From Metellina segmentata (lineage: Eukaryota > Arthropoda > Arachnida > Araneae > Tetragnathidae): DNA of 64,000 nucleotides. A model generated the notes under the pieces. The model did no database searches, had not been told where the DNA came from, and saw only the letters and a program-made list of their open reading frames with translations. The position numbers and the translations under genes were made by a program. The stretch spans positions 37,296,437-37,360,436 of the forward strand of contig OX375873.1 of assembly GCA_947359465.1 (NCBI GenBank). Reading direction: 5' to 3'. This document shows, one piece after another, positions 45,781 through 57,445 of the stretch (the first letter of the stretch is position 1; each line of letters opens with the position of its first letter).

Positions 45781-46416
45781 ACGCCAACGGGCTGTTGGTT
45801 ACTCTTGTCGAAAAATTATCCGTCGCTTGGGACGTGCACCGATAAGATGATGGCAGCAGTGGGTCAGTGAATCTATATATGCGCACCCTTATGGCTATAG
45901 TCGGTCCAGCGGTCCAAGAGGACAAATGAAAGAGATTATAGGTAGATAATGGGAATGGTTGTAACTGCTCCAATAGCTTCCTTACTGATGATCCAAACTT
46001 CCGATAGATAGCCTCTTGTAACACTACTAACCTTTGCCTTGATCTTGGCCTTTGAGTACTGAACACCTTCGGCTGCGACTGGAATTGGTGGATATTGTAG
46101 CACCGTCTATTTGTCTCTACCAAACACTCGTACGCGTTGACGACTATGTTGGTATCCAACTCCTTATATAAGTAGTACCATTTGTGAGATACGTAACAAA
46201 TCTCACATTTTCACACATCGCTTTTCGTTCTTATGTGCACAAACAATACGTACGTTCTTATGTTCCTTTAAGAATAGAATGTAACCATTTTTTTACCACT
46301 AAAGCTTTGTTAATTAATAATTTAAGATATATACAAGTAAATTATTTTCTAATAACAAATGGTTATGGAACTGACTTACTTTTTGTGCCTAAATTACTAT
46401 TGTGTGTGATCGAACA
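45781..46416. other. Unassigned; longest frame of the window
   Basis: A 162-codon minus frame (45671-46159) is open but runs into the minisatellite flank and resembles nothing I know; composition looks like chance. Confidence 0.35.
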
Positions 46417-46418
46417 TA

Positions 46419-47641
46419 CACTGAATATCCAAAACATTATGACCATCTACTCAATAACGCGTTGTGCCTTCTTTGGCCTGCAAAACAGTTGCAATTCGCC
46501 TGGGCATAGATGCCACAACTTCTTGTTACCCGACAGGAGACAGGCTGTACCAAATGTCTAAGCAGCGGTCACGCAAAGTCGAGATATTCGGACATGGTGG
46601 TGTTTGAGCTCTGAGATGCCGGTCCATGACACCCCAAATGTGCTCTATCGGATTAAGATCCGGCGAGTTAGGTGGCCAGGACATTAAGTGGAATTCATCA
46701 GTATGCTGCTCCTAGAATCACGCCAACACAATCCCAGCCTTGTGACATGGGGTGTTGTCCTGCTGGAAGATTCCATTTCCAATTGGGAAAAAAGACGCCA
46801 TGTAAGAGTGCAACTGATCCACACTGATGTTCAGATAGTTCGTTGCGTTCATGGTCTGTTCTACCACAGTTACAGGTCCCAGAGTAGCCCATGAGAACGT
46901 CCCTCAAAGCATAATACCGTTACCACCAGCCTGTGTATGACGTGCTGTACAAGAGGGGAGCAACAGTTCGCCTGGCAGACGGCGTACCCTGATACGACCA
47001 TCGACGTGATGAATGAGAAATCGGGATTCATCTGACCAGGCAACTCTCTTCCACTCATCCATGGTCCAGTCTCGATGTTTCCGGGACCACTGTAGGCGTA
47101 GTTCACGATGACGCTTGGTCATCAGAGGCACACAAGTGGGACGTCTGCCGCTCAGTTCCATACCCAATAGTGTCCGCTGAACTGTGCGTTCCGAAACACT
47201 TGCGCTTGGACCTGCATTGTATTAAGCTGTCAGCTGAGCCACTACCTCGCGCCAATTTTGCTTTACCAAGCGGGATTATCTCCGACGTTCTTTTTCTTTG
47301 ACGACGCGTGGAAGACCAACACCCTGGCGTCTACTGCTGGTGTCTCCATCATTTATTCACTTTGCATGAATTTTAACAACGGCAGATCGTGAACAACCTA
47401 CCAGTCGTGCAGTTTCGGTAATACTCGTTCCGAGTCTTCGGGCCATTACAATCTACCCTCTATCAAATTCGCTTAGATCAGCAGCCTTACCCATCACTCG
47501 CAAAAGTAAGTGCAAGAATGATTATTTACCTTCTTCAGCAGCAGTTAAATACAATTCTCACTTAATCACGTGTCCTCCACGTCATCCAGTCGAGTTCATT
47601 GAAAAATGTGAGGATGGTCATAATGTTTTGGCTCGTCAGTG
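46419..47641 (-). mobile_element. Tc1-like element, copy 2 (1223 bp)
   Basis: Same family as 15375-16574. Inverted ends CACTGAATATCCAAAACATT and CACTGACGAGCCAAAACATT, TA duplications at 46417-18 and 47642-43. Confidence 0.95.
46451..47494 (-). pseudogene. Tc1 transposase, near full length, multiple stops
   Basis: Starts MGKAADLSEFDRG; HTH region TSITETARLVGCSRSAVV; GLPRVV hook; catalytic pieces WSDESRF (first Asp), QQDNTPCH (second Asp) and SPDLNPIEHIW (Glu); ends AKEGTTRY. Stops: one TAG and one TAA in the N-terminal third, a TGA in place of the Trp of HAKW, TGA at 46914-46916, TGA at 46718-46720, and a TAG at 46712-46714. The last two TGAs match positions 191 and 253 of copy 1. Family Tc1, 340-codon class. 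Confidence 0.9.
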
Positions 47642-47720
47642 TAGGTTGTGATTAAGTATGGATTGGCAGCTTATAATATTTAGTGACAAATTACATTTCT
47701 GAATTGGGGCGAATGGACAT

Positions 47721-48323
47721 CTCAATTGAGTCTGGCAAACGCTGAACACCTCAATTGAGTCTACGAACGCTGAACACCTCAATTGAGTATGGCAAACGCT
47801 GAACATCTCAATTGAGTCTAGCGAACGCTGAACATCTCAATTGAGTCTGGCAAACGCTGAACACCTCAATTGAGTCTGACAAACGCTGAACACCTCAATT
47901 GAGTCTACGAATACTGAACACCTCAATTGAGTCTGGCAAACGCTGAACACCTCAATTGAGTCTAGCGAACACTGAACATCTCATTTGAGTCTGGCAAACG
48001 CTGAACACCTGAATTGAGTCTAGCGAACGCTGAACACCTGAATTGAGTCTAGCAAACGCTGAACACCTCAATTGAGTCTGGCAAACGCTGAACACCTGAA
48101 TTGAGTCTAGCGAACGCGCTGAACACCTCAATTGAGTCTGGCGAACGCTGAACACCTCAATTGAGTCTGGCAAACGCTGAACACCTCAATTGAGTCTACC
48201 GAACGCTGAACATCTCAATTGAGTCTGGCAAACGCTGAACACCTCAATTGCGTCTGGCGAACGTTGAACACCTCAATTGAGTCTGGCGAACGCTGAACAC
48301 CTCAATTGAGTCTAGCAAACGCT
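47721..48323 (+). repeat. 29 bp minisatellite, about 20 units
   Basis: Unit TCAATTGAGTCTGGCAAACG plus CTGAACACC, with palindromic TCAATTGA. Variants TCTAGCGAACG and ACACCTGAATTGAG recur, so there are unit subtypes. No unique spacers. Confidence 0.97.
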
Positions 48324-49125
48324 AGTCAGCGCTATCCCATTCAGTTTACTATCAAGCAACACACCACTGACTAATAGATAATATCAAGGTACGTGGAGCC
48401 TTTGCTTACACCTTCTAATCATCCTCTAGATGTACTACGCGATAGTCTGAGAGATACGTCTAGTAGGGTTATACCTCTTTAACATTAATGAATAGGATTA
48501 AGGTGAAACAGGCAGGATGGTGAATGATGTGTTGGAAAGAGTGCCACTGAAATCAACAAATTGTACAAGGAAAAAAACACTCTTCTTCACAGCACATGGT
48601 CCATTTCCATCTTACTCCTAACGAAGTTTAAAAATCCATTCGGAAAATTGCTCTTATGCCGAAATCGGCACATATTTGCATTACATCACAGTAATGCAAA
48701 GGTGCTCCCTTACAGCAGCATCATGACATATGAGGACACCTGCCGACCATCTTAAAATCCCACAGGAACAATGCTAGTAACAAGGGCTCGAGTGTGAAAA
48801 TTACTGGCATGGTGAAATTCGTTGAGAATCATCAGGACTTGATTATACCAAGATTTTAAAACACGCTTTTTTTGCATGTGGTGTATGTAGTGCAAGTTAG
48901 TATGATGATATAGATGTAACAATTTACAGATGTAATAATGTACAGATGTAACAATTTACAGATGTAATAATGTACAGATGTAATTTGGTCTAACATTCCC
49001 GATAGATATATCACCTCGGCAGTATGCTCAATTCATCCCAACCACTCTTATTTAAACTGGCATAGTGTCTCACAACACTAGGCACGAGAGTGTTTGTTGG
49101 TGTTAGTTAGTGTCCAAAGGACTAA
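48324..49125. other. Little recognisable; short 16 bp array
   Basis: 48912-48985 carries five 16 bp units alternating AGATGTAACAATTTAC and AGATGTAATAATGTAC. The remainder is unassigned. Confidence 0.6.
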
Positions 49126-49127
49126 TT

Positions 49128-49430
49128 TTCAGTACAATGATACCCGGTCCCACATGATTCTCCTATTCCCAGAAATACTTCCGAGGTGTTGAAACTCTTT
49201 TTTTTGGTTATAAATCACCAGATCTGCCTACAACTGAGCATGTGTGGGATACGTTGTCTTCAGTTGCATCACCCTCAGTAGTTTAAAGGATATGAATTAG
49301 CAACAGTAGAGTGCTGTGTGTAATTTTCTTCAAGATAGAAAGATGACTCCATTTGACTTCTTGCCATTCTGTATATCATCTTGTATTACCACCAGAAGGG
49401 CTTTACAACTCACTAATTAATAATTTTGAT
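49128..49430 (+). pseudogene. Tc1-like transposase relic, C-terminal part
   Basis: ILLFPEILPRC region, then SPDLPTTEHVWDTLSSVASP (third catalytic segment with the Glu) and, after damage, LQDRKMTPFDFLPFCISSCI-like ending. Heavily decayed. Confidence 0.6.
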
Positions 49431-50440
49431 GATGTTATTCTACAACAGTAGAGTTCCATAATTTTATATTGTGTAGGTTTGTCCCAATCGAGCATTAGTT
49501 TGGGGTGTTTCGACATTTTAGTGGCGCAGAGCGTATTAGTGAAACAAAACTTGCTTCCTAACTTAATTGAGTAAAGGAGTTATAAAACTTTTAGAAATGA
49601 ACTTCTATCGAATTTTTCTCTATATATAATAAATGCCTTCTGTTACTGTCAATAAATATTTTTGAAAGACTCACTTTAGATGGTTAATGACAAAAACATA
49701 AAAATGTAAACATTGGAAAACATGGAGACATTTTTGCGATCATTTTATGTTGATTACAATATATCTTCATAATGTCCACAAAAACAGAAAGAGGTTTGAC
49801 TTCTCGAAATAAATGTGAATGGGTTTTTGATCTTTATTTTTTAATCTTTAAACATATTTTAACTTCATTGTGTTTGAGCTAATACTATAAATTGGAGGCT
49901 TTGGAATTTTAAGAAAAAGTATATATGTTTAGTTGTTATTGGTTATAAGTTGCAACAATAAACACAAAACCCAGGAAAAATTTTTTGACGCTAAGTTTCT
50001 CAAGAGGTTGATAATAATCCATTCCTCTTTTTAGCAGTTTCTTTTGTAAAACTGGCAGTAAAGAAATAAGCGTTCACAAAGCCAATAAATACTTTTGACT
50101 AATATACAGTTTTCAAACGTTTTGGATTTGTACCAATTTTTAGCCGTTTTGTTTCTTCTTATTTTAACAAATATATCCTCGAAGTTTCTTATTTTGACAC
50201 AGAATAGAAGCTATAGTGAAAAATGATAATTCGCTGTAGTTGAACTATAAATTAATAACGAAGATGCATTCCTTTACTTGACAACACAAAACGTTTTCTT
50301 TATTATTACTTCATCACCGTAAATTATCTGTTACACCCATGAACTTCATTATTTTTCCACTAAAAGGTGATTGTTGATGATATTCCATCATTGTCACCTA
50401 GCGAATTTTAAACATGGCCCCATTTATTTAAAGCATAGGG
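49431..50440. other. No recognisable feature
   Basis: AT-rich spacer. Confidence 0.5.
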
Positions 50441-50454
50441 GTTGATTTTTGCAT

Positions 50455-50545
50455 CCGACCGTGGTAGGATTCGGGATTATACCTGAACGTCACTAATAGC
50501 ACGTTGTCTTGTTCCAGAGGCACTTAAGTTCAACTACCTTACTAC
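50455..50545 (+). repeat. Probable SINE family A remnant
   Basis: CATCCGACCGTGGTAGGATT, GGGATTATACCTGAACGTC and AGCACGTTGTCTTGTTCCAG resemble the family 3' part; highly diverged. Confidence 0.4.
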
Positions 50546-50776
50546 ATTTCTTTATATCATGGTAGTTATATAAATGCGATGTACGACTTTTTTTATTCTA
50601 GCTATGCACAAATTTTTAGTTCAGAATTCTAACAATAAGCGCGAGGCAGAACTAGAACTTAAATAAAGAACTAGAAAATAAATATAAGAGTTTTCATATG
50701 TTTGACGATATGGAGTTAGAAGTTGGTTCACATTTTAAATTACAAAATATTTAGTAACCGGATTATTTAGAAAACC

Positions 50777-50905
50777 AGACTCAGGACGCCCTCGACAGAC
50801 CAGTCGTCGAGAAGACCGTCACATCATATGAAACGCACGCGTAGAGCCAACTGCCTCATTGGCCGCTATTCGGACAGAGGCAGCACCTTTCACTACGGCA
50901 CCTTC
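50777..50905 (+). pseudogene. Tc1 transposase fragment (DNA-binding linker)
   Basis: Reads DSGRPRQTSRREDRHII, stop, NARVEPTASLAAIRTEAAPF: the GRPR AT-hook and second helix-turn-helix start of Tc1 transposases. One in-frame TGA. It ends where CR1-like sequence begins, in the same reading frame. Confidence 0.8.
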
Positions 50906-51345
50906 ATTAAGGGTTCAGCACAGAGCTACAAAAATAATAAAGGGGCGAGCAAATTTCGACTATAATGAACGTTTAAGTAAGCTAAACATGTATACACTGG
51001 AAAGAAGGAGGGGGGATTTGATTCAGCTTTTCAAGTTTGTAAAACAAGGGGACACAGAAGGCTTAAATTTCAATAGGGATAACAGAACAAGAGGCCATGG
51101 GTATAAATTGAATAAGACACATTTTAATCGGGATTTAAGGAAAAACTACTACTTTAATAGGGTAATAGACAGTTGGAACGCGTTGCCAGAAAATATAATT
51201 AATTCAAAGGGAGTGTACGAATTTAAGACACAATTGGATAGTCAGTGGGAATTGGGGAATTCATAAACAAAGGACCAGCCTTGTTGGGCTTGAGCCTGTA
51301 TCTGGTCGTCAATATTCGTATTTGTATTTGTATATTTGTAACATA
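50905..51345 (+). mobile_element. CR1-like LINE, 3' end of reverse-transcriptase ORF
   Basis: Encodes the C-terminal tail of a non-LTR retrotransposon reverse transcriptase: VQHRATKIIKGRANFDYNER, LNMYTLERRRGDLIQLFKFV, NRVIDSWNALPENIINSKGV and a stop near 51266. This tail lies after the catalytic fingers/palm, which are absent (5' truncation, normal for LINEs). The 3' untranslated part has CCAGCCTTGTTGGGCTTGAG and ends in TATTTG-type short repeats (51310-51345). Confidence 0.82.
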
Positions 51346-52175
51346 TGTTTTGTATGTCTTTAGTGACAAGAAATCGTTGTCATTCGAAGAAAATATAAAA
51401 AGCTATTTTTTCTGAGGACTTAATGTCGAATAGTTTTGTAAATCTATATGTACATAAAATGAAGTAAGGGAACATTAAATATAGTTATTCCATTTCATGT
51501 TATTTATCCGTTTTGTGTCATTTTAGTACAAAGCAGTGTGTGCGTGTATTTGCGTATGCATCCACCAAGTCGAAACAGCTGAATACATTTGCATGAAATT
51601 TTGTATTATTTGAATACAGTAACTAGGCGGTTTTGCAATGAAACTAACTTAAGAAGTGGCATTTATAATCGCTCCCAAACTCAAAACATACTTCTGTAGC
51701 AATCATTTTAATATCACCTTTTGTAGCTTTGCCTTTCAATAGACTTTCAATATTCGGCGATTGACATTAGCTTTCACGTTATTGCCAGAATGGAAGTCGA
51801 AGATGATGCTTGATTCTTAGAGAATTACCTAGAGAGATAATAATTATCATTTATAGACATTATCATTTTAATCTGGATGTCCTATCCAGATAAAAATGAT
51901 GATGTCAACCTCCAAAATTGTAGAATTTGGGAATCCAAACAACCCATGCGTTACAATTACTTTAACAAAATTAACTGTTTTCCACGTGCAGGTGTACTAG
52001 AGTTTTTCCTAATTAACCACACACTTGATTTCCCAATACTTTCACAGCTGCTATAAACGTAGGATCACTTTGTTTTCTAAACATTACAGAAAAATCGTGG
52101 TATGTTGAACAGTTGAAACATTTTGCAAATACCGTAAAGGCAATGTCAGAGCGAGATACTTGGTATGCAAGATGG
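51346..52175. other. No recognisable feature
   Basis: AT-rich. 51838-51900 has two inverted stretches around ATTATCATTT but no element is defined. Confidence 0.45.
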
Positions 52176-52179
52176 AGAA

Positions 52180-52330
52180 TCACTGCACATTGCTCAGTCA
52201 GTATGGCAACATCAACGCCCTTATCTAATACAGAATGGAGTCAGCATTCCTCCTTTTCCGCTTTCATGGTCACCACGCTCCCCGGATCTAAATCCATGCG
52301 GTTAACCGTGGGGTTAATTAACTGAAGGTT
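52180..52330 (+). pseudogene. Possible mariner/IS630 transposase scrap
   Basis: NGVSIPPFPLSWSPRSPDLN followed by PCG resembles the WPPRSPDLxPCDFW segment of DD34D transposases; nothing else of the enzyme is visible. Confidence 0.45.
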
Positions 52331-53149
52331 CTTTGGAGTTTAGCGAAAGAAGCTCTTACTTCAATATTATTTACTTAACCCGGGAAAGCCTAGCGGTACC
52401 ATATGGTACCAGAAATAAAGGTTTAAAATATTACAATTTTCTTCGTTATAATGCAAATATTTTGTGTGTTTGTTAGTTGATGGCACCACACAAGAGAGTG
52501 AAAAATCCTGTCTAGGTAATAATTTTAGTGAACAATACGTCAGATTTTTACTTTGAGCTGCAGAAACGAGAAAATGTTTGGGTTATGACAAAATGACACA
52601 TCGAAAAAGTAAGTACAACCGTTCTCTCTTTACTGATACATATAGAAATGAAAGTTTGATACAATATTTATCGTTTATGTCTAGATATTACGTGCAGTGT
52701 TTCAAAAAAAATATAATAATATTATGTATACCTTTTTTGTATTGGAATATTACTGGTACCGTATGGTACCACTAGGCTTTTACACTATCATTTCGTCACT
52801 GCTTATATTTGTATTGTTTTTTGCTCTAGAAAATACAATAATGTTTTAAAAGTGTATAATTAATGTTTTTATTATATATAATAGAATAGTTAAAAAATAA
52901 ATGTGTATAAAATAATTATACACAAATTTTGAATTAAAAAAAAACAGTATTTCTATTGTTTATTTCATAAAAATAACAAAGCCAAAAGTATAAAATGAGG
53001 AGGGAGTTGTAGGTTAAAATGCAGTTATAGAATTAAAATGTGTCTTTGACTATATTTTTGAACATATTATTTCTTATGGGAGTTTTTATGTGTATATTTA
53101 AATCATGTGTATATTTTATTACTATGAAATATAGTTTCATTTTTCAGAA

Positions 53150-53560
53150 ATATTTAACACTAGAAGAAGCTCTTCTATTATTTGATGAATTAAACTCAGA
53201 CTCTGACTTGGAAGATGTCTATATTGAACCTCCTGATGTTGCAGTAGTATCACAGATGAAAACTCGGCAGAAGAAGAAGAATTAGAACTTACAGATACTT
53301 TATCTGGTCGTCAGTTACGTGTAAATGTAGAAACGTCACGGAAAAAACCCACAGAAAAGATTATTTAGATTTAGATTCAGAAGAGAGAGGGTCTCTCAAA
53401 CTTTGCTAATAAAAAAAAATAGCAAGAAGAATTAAAAAAAAAAAAACTGGTACAAATAAATTCAAAAGAAGTTAGGTTCAAGATGTGCTGGTATAAACTA
53501 CACTAGTCGAGTTCACACTATGTGCTTAAAATGTGACGTAGGGCTTTTTATTTTTTATAG
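53150..53560 (+). pseudogene. piggyBac transposase relic: N-terminus joined to C-terminal zinc finger
   Basis: N-terminal acidic segment YLTLEEALLLFDELNSDSDL, EDVYIEPPDV, then after a frameshift TDENSAEEEELELTDTLSGR and ETSRKKPTEK. After a short A-rich stretch it jumps to a cysteine-rich end, RCAGINYTSRVHTMCLKCDV, the C-terminal Cys-rich domain of piggyBac transposases. The whole DDD catalytic core (several hundred residues) is missing. The frame upstream (from 53040) is probably not coding; a TTTTTCAG just before the first residue looks like a splice acceptor. Confidence 0.8.
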
Positions 53561-53613
53561 ACTTTCACTCAAAATAACATTGCAAATAGACCATGCAAGA
53601 AAATTATTGATTA

Positions 53614-55161
53614 CTAGCAAAATACCCGACCTTACTCGGTTTGAATTGGTTTACTCTAGATTGAAGAGATAATCAAAATATATAATGACTAACGTTTTTT
53701 GTAGAAAAAAAATTTATTTTAACACCTTTCGCCATCTTTATATTTTCTACAACTTACTGTGGACACAAATCCTACACATGCATATCCATTCATGTAATAC
53801 ATTTCACATACATCGCACAATTGCTGTATGACAATGCTACAAAATGACGAAAGGTGATACTAAGGTTACTACTATAAAAGACGATTTATAGGAAGATTTG
53901 GAATTCCCTTTCTTAAGTTCTTTTCATGTTCAACTCAATTAATTAAAATTACGATTTACGGCGAGTGCTCTCGCACTCATAGTCAACAAAACAATATTTT
54001 TTTACTTGTGGCACTCTTGCCTCCGGTATGCGACATTGTGAAATTTTGCAATCTTCTCCAGTCATTATGACAACGAATTTTTTAATGTTGGAAAAAGTTC
54101 TAGTTTGGATTTTTAAACATTACTATTCTTTCAATAACGGCATTATTCTTTCAATAATGACATAACTACACTTAAAATTTACTGAAAATTTATACTGACC
54201 TAACATTTTTAAGTCTAATACTTCGTGGTGCTGTAGCGTGTGATGAGAAGGAAAACACATTTATTAAAATAATAAATATTTAAAACAGGAAACAGCGAAA
54301 TAAAACAAAATAAAAGATGTCGCAAAAAATTGTTCTAAAGATATTAATTTGTCATTCAATTTTATCTCTTGATCTCGCACAGTTGCCACAACCTTACAAC
54401 TAAAAGTGCACAAAATTTAGAAATGTGAAATTAATTCAGAGCGAAAGAACCAGAGTAAATATCACTGCTCGCGCGATCTTGTTCATTCTCGTTTCGTTGA
54501 AAAATATCGTCTGTCCCAAATATTCGGAAATCGTTTTCATTGCGCAAAGAATAAAAATAAGACTCGAAATAAATAAAGTATCAAAGCTAAAATTTCACCA
54601 TAAAATTTTTTTTTGAAAAATAATTGGTTTTCAGCATTACTGGTAAAGCAAATGAAAGTAATCGTAATACTCAAACTACATTCCAATTTTTCGAAAACTA
54701 TCAAATTGTGGCTGATTTAAGTATACTTACTCAGGTGTTTTAGCATGAAACTCTTCTAAATATAACAATAAAACAATGTTTAATATTGCATTCACTACAC
54801 TAATACATAATGTAAAAAATAAAATAGATTGTAATCCAATATCTGGAATACAATTTATGTGATGTCTACACAAACACACAAACACAAAATCGAGCATAGA
54901 ACAGAAAGACGGACAGACAGACTTTCGCAACCAATGCCAGTCACTAAATGAAGATAAGTACTCACTGTATGCAAATTTCCATGAAAATATCTTAAACCGC
55001 GTGGACGTGTATAGGGCACAACATACAGACAGACAGACAGACAGACACCAAACGAGAAAAAGGCGGATTCGGCATCAGAAGGGTCCAAAACGGATAGAAA
55101 ACTTGAAATGGGTCGAAAATATTGAATGTACAAACAAACACTCCATTCTTATTTATATAGA
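53614..55161 (-). mobile_element. Non-autonomous Helitron H1, copy 2 (1548 bp), inside piggyBac
   Basis: Minus-strand 5' end TCTATATAAATAAGAATGG at 55161; 3' end AACCGAGTAAGGTCGGGTATT then TTGCTAG at 53614, between host A and T. Collinear with 7879-9549. Only two 20 bp minisatellite units (54119-54160). Confidence 0.9.
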
Positions 55162-55897
55162 TTTTTCATAAAAAATGCCAGTATTATTGGTAATATTATT
55201 AGTATTACCATTTGTCTTGTGCTTTCTGGATAGTAAAAATTTTCTCTTCTTCTCTTAGGTAATTTATTTTACTATTATATATTTATCAAAATGTGTTCTT
55301 CTATGCCATACATTTGTATTTTGGTATAAATTTCAAATCATACACTGGTACAAATATATTTAAACCGCTTGCGTCAATATCAATAAGAAATTGCATTACT
55401 TACAATTTGTTCCCTTAAAAGCCTAGCGGTACCATATGGTACCATGCATTTTTGAGAATATTATTGAAATTTTACAACAAAAAAAGGCTTTTCCTACATA
55501 AATAGCATCCTATCAACAATATACTAAAAATAAATTGATATTGGAAAAAATAATTAATTCAGGCTTTGCCGTGTTAAGAATGTCAATTAATGAAATTTTT
55601 TTCATACTTTTAACAAAGCAAATGATATATTTTCATATTTCAACTGAAATTTTGGCAAAGTTATTAAAAGTTTAATTTTGTGAATGAACTATTTTACCTT
55701 CTGAGTGGCAAGTTGTTTTTAGATAAATGCCACTTAAAAAACAGTACATGAAAAATGAAATAGAAAGGAAATTAATTTTTTTTCTTCTAATAGCGGGCAC
55801 ATTTTGACCGAAGTCATTGGCCACTACAAGGCCGGAAGTGATGGCCACTTGTGAAGGAGCACCCAGTGGGAGGGCCATCATTGCCCCTAACAATTAC

Positions 55898-56041
55898 ATC
55901 GTAATTTTGAACCATGTTCAGATGACGAAGCAACACCTAAGCTGGTATGCGCTTACAAACATCCATGCCCGAACCCGGATTCGAACCGGGGACCTTCCGA
56001 TCTAGAGGCTAACACCTTAACCACTATACCGGTTGGTCGGC
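55898..56041 (-). repeat. SINE family A, internally deleted
   Basis: Complement shows the head GCCGACCAACCGGTATAGTG, GGTTAAGGTGTTAGCC, B box GGTTCGAATCC, then jumps from GCGCATACC to CAGCTTAGGTGTTGCTTCGT. About 120 bp of the body is missing. Confidence 0.88.
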
Positions 56042-56159
56042 ATAGAAAGAAAATAAAATGAGAATATCATTTTCTCATTTTTAAGATGCTATCTCAAGCT
56101 TCAGCGATAAATGCTAAATGATAAGAGCATGAAATTCTTGATTTTTTGATGATGACGAA

Positions 56160-56240
56160 ATCAACACCCGGGTAGTTTTCTTCTAGTGACGAGATATCTC
56201 GTCCATCAAGATCTGGACAGTTATGCTAACGATGAGTTCA
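56160..56240 (-). repeat. Palindromic GACGAGATATCTCGTC repeat, copy 4
   Basis: Perfect 16 bp palindrome at 56188-56203, flanked by TTTTCTTCTAGT and CATCAAGATCTGG, the reverse orientation of the 24.4 kb copy. Confidence 0.7.
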
Positions 56241-56886
56241 AGACAACCACCAGGAGGGTTAAAGGGTTACAGGAAGCCCTTCTGAGAAACGAGCATATTT
56301 GCCATCGACAGGGATGTACTTGGGGTGTTCTGCGTAATCTTTTCTTGACCACCTGTGCCTTTCCGTGGGTAACGGCAAACGATCTTCCCTATATCAGATG
56401 ATCATTAATGATCCGCAGTATGCAAATTGTATGGATGGGAACAGTCAGTGGATAAATGGAATACTTCAACACCTGTGAAATCGCTCGGTATTCCTTTCTG
56501 CACGTATGGGTTAAGAAATTCTTAACTGTTTCCGAGAATTGTGTAACTTTGAGTGGTAACAATTTAATCGTGAATAGCTTAGAAACGAGGCACATATATA
56601 ACTGTCGAGAATGGTGCAGGTGCATGATAGGCTAGTTCAAAAGATCTGCTGCTGGAATCTGTTGAGCTATTGAAACCAGAATTTAGATTTTGGCGAGAAA
56701 TATTTTGGATTTAAAATCTACATAAATTAATAGTCTTACGTTAAATTTGATTTATGGAATTTTGTTTGAAATTCCTTTCTCGTGTAGGATGGTAAATTTA
56801 TTCATTCATTGTTGCAAGCAGTTAGTATACTCAATTGTTGTCAAATTAACTTCGTGTAGTACAAAATGGCAGTAGGTGAGATAAGG
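56241..56886. other. No recognisable feature
   Basis: Unassigned; the 71-codon + frame at 56186-56401 matches nothing I know. Confidence 0.4.
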
Positions 56887-57179
56887 TGATTTTAATTAAC
56901 GTCATATCAGAGCAACACAACGGGCTATTGACGACTGTCCAGGATCAATCCCCTCAGGGAAAGATCCGAGTATAACACCACGTAATTTTGAACCATGGTT
57001 GGATAACGAGGCAACACCTGAAGTGGCACCCTACTCTCCAAACTTTCACACCAACCCAACGCGAGTACATTCGGCCACCACAGATTTACGGTGTACCAGC
57101 AGCCTCTACACCATACAAACATCCATACACTGACATGGATTCGAACCAGGAAGCTAAACACCAGACCGGTTGGTCAGCC
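56887..57179 (-). repeat. SINE family A, near full length
   Basis: From TTAATTAACGTCATATCAGA (3' end) to GACCGGTTGGTCAGCC (head); B-box complement GGATTCGAACC intact. Confidence 0.92.
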
Positions 57180-57303
57180 AAAATATCAACAGCCTTAATT
57201 CATACCAAACAATGCTTCATCCAGTGAGATTTGAGTATTGATATTGAAACCTGTATTCAACCGTTCTTCATTCCGTAGTTATATTTTTTGGTAAATAAGG
57301 CTG

Positions 57304-57445
57304 TCGTGACCCCAGGATGCCCGAGCGGTCTTGAAGCTCTCTTTCCTAACTTTTTACACTATCACTGAACGGTGTCTAGTTGGTATATATTGGCCAGATA
57401 TGGCCTATTGCCAAGAAACCTCAAACACAGTAAGCAATCAACCAA
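57304..57445 (+). repeat. SINE family B copy with tRNA-Leu-like head
   Basis: GACCCCAGGATGCCCGAGCG and GTCTTGAAGCTCTC resemble the 5' end of tRNA-Leu (GxCAGGATGGCCGAGCGGTC). The tail is TTGGCCAGATATGGCCTATTG, CCAAGAAACC (pieces). Body partly deleted. Confidence 0.65.

Larger units (their letters stand above)
52375..55577 (+). mobile_element. piggyBac-like element with TTAA duplications
   Basis: Flanked by TTAA (52375-52378 and 55574-55577). Ends CCCGGGAAAGCCT and, complementing the right, CACGGCAAAGCCT (11 of 13). A subterminal palindrome block GCCTAGCGGTACCATATGG plus TACC occurs at 52388 and again at 55420, and inverted at about 52754 (GGTACCGTATGGTACCACTA). Transposase is mostly deleted and a Helitron is nested at 53614-55161. 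Without the Helitron the element is about 1.65 kb. Confidence 0.88.

Noticed and set aside
45671..46159. 162-codon minus-strand open frame
   Set aside because: Longest in the window but overlaps a repeat flank, has no recognisable motif, and such lengths are expected occasionally by chance.
47721..48323. Possible CRISPR array
   Set aside because: Units are contiguous 29 bp repeats without unique spacers, no cas genes, and the DNA is eukaryotic.
51838..51900. Inverted ATTATCATTT stretches as a MITE
   Set aside because: Too short and without target duplication.
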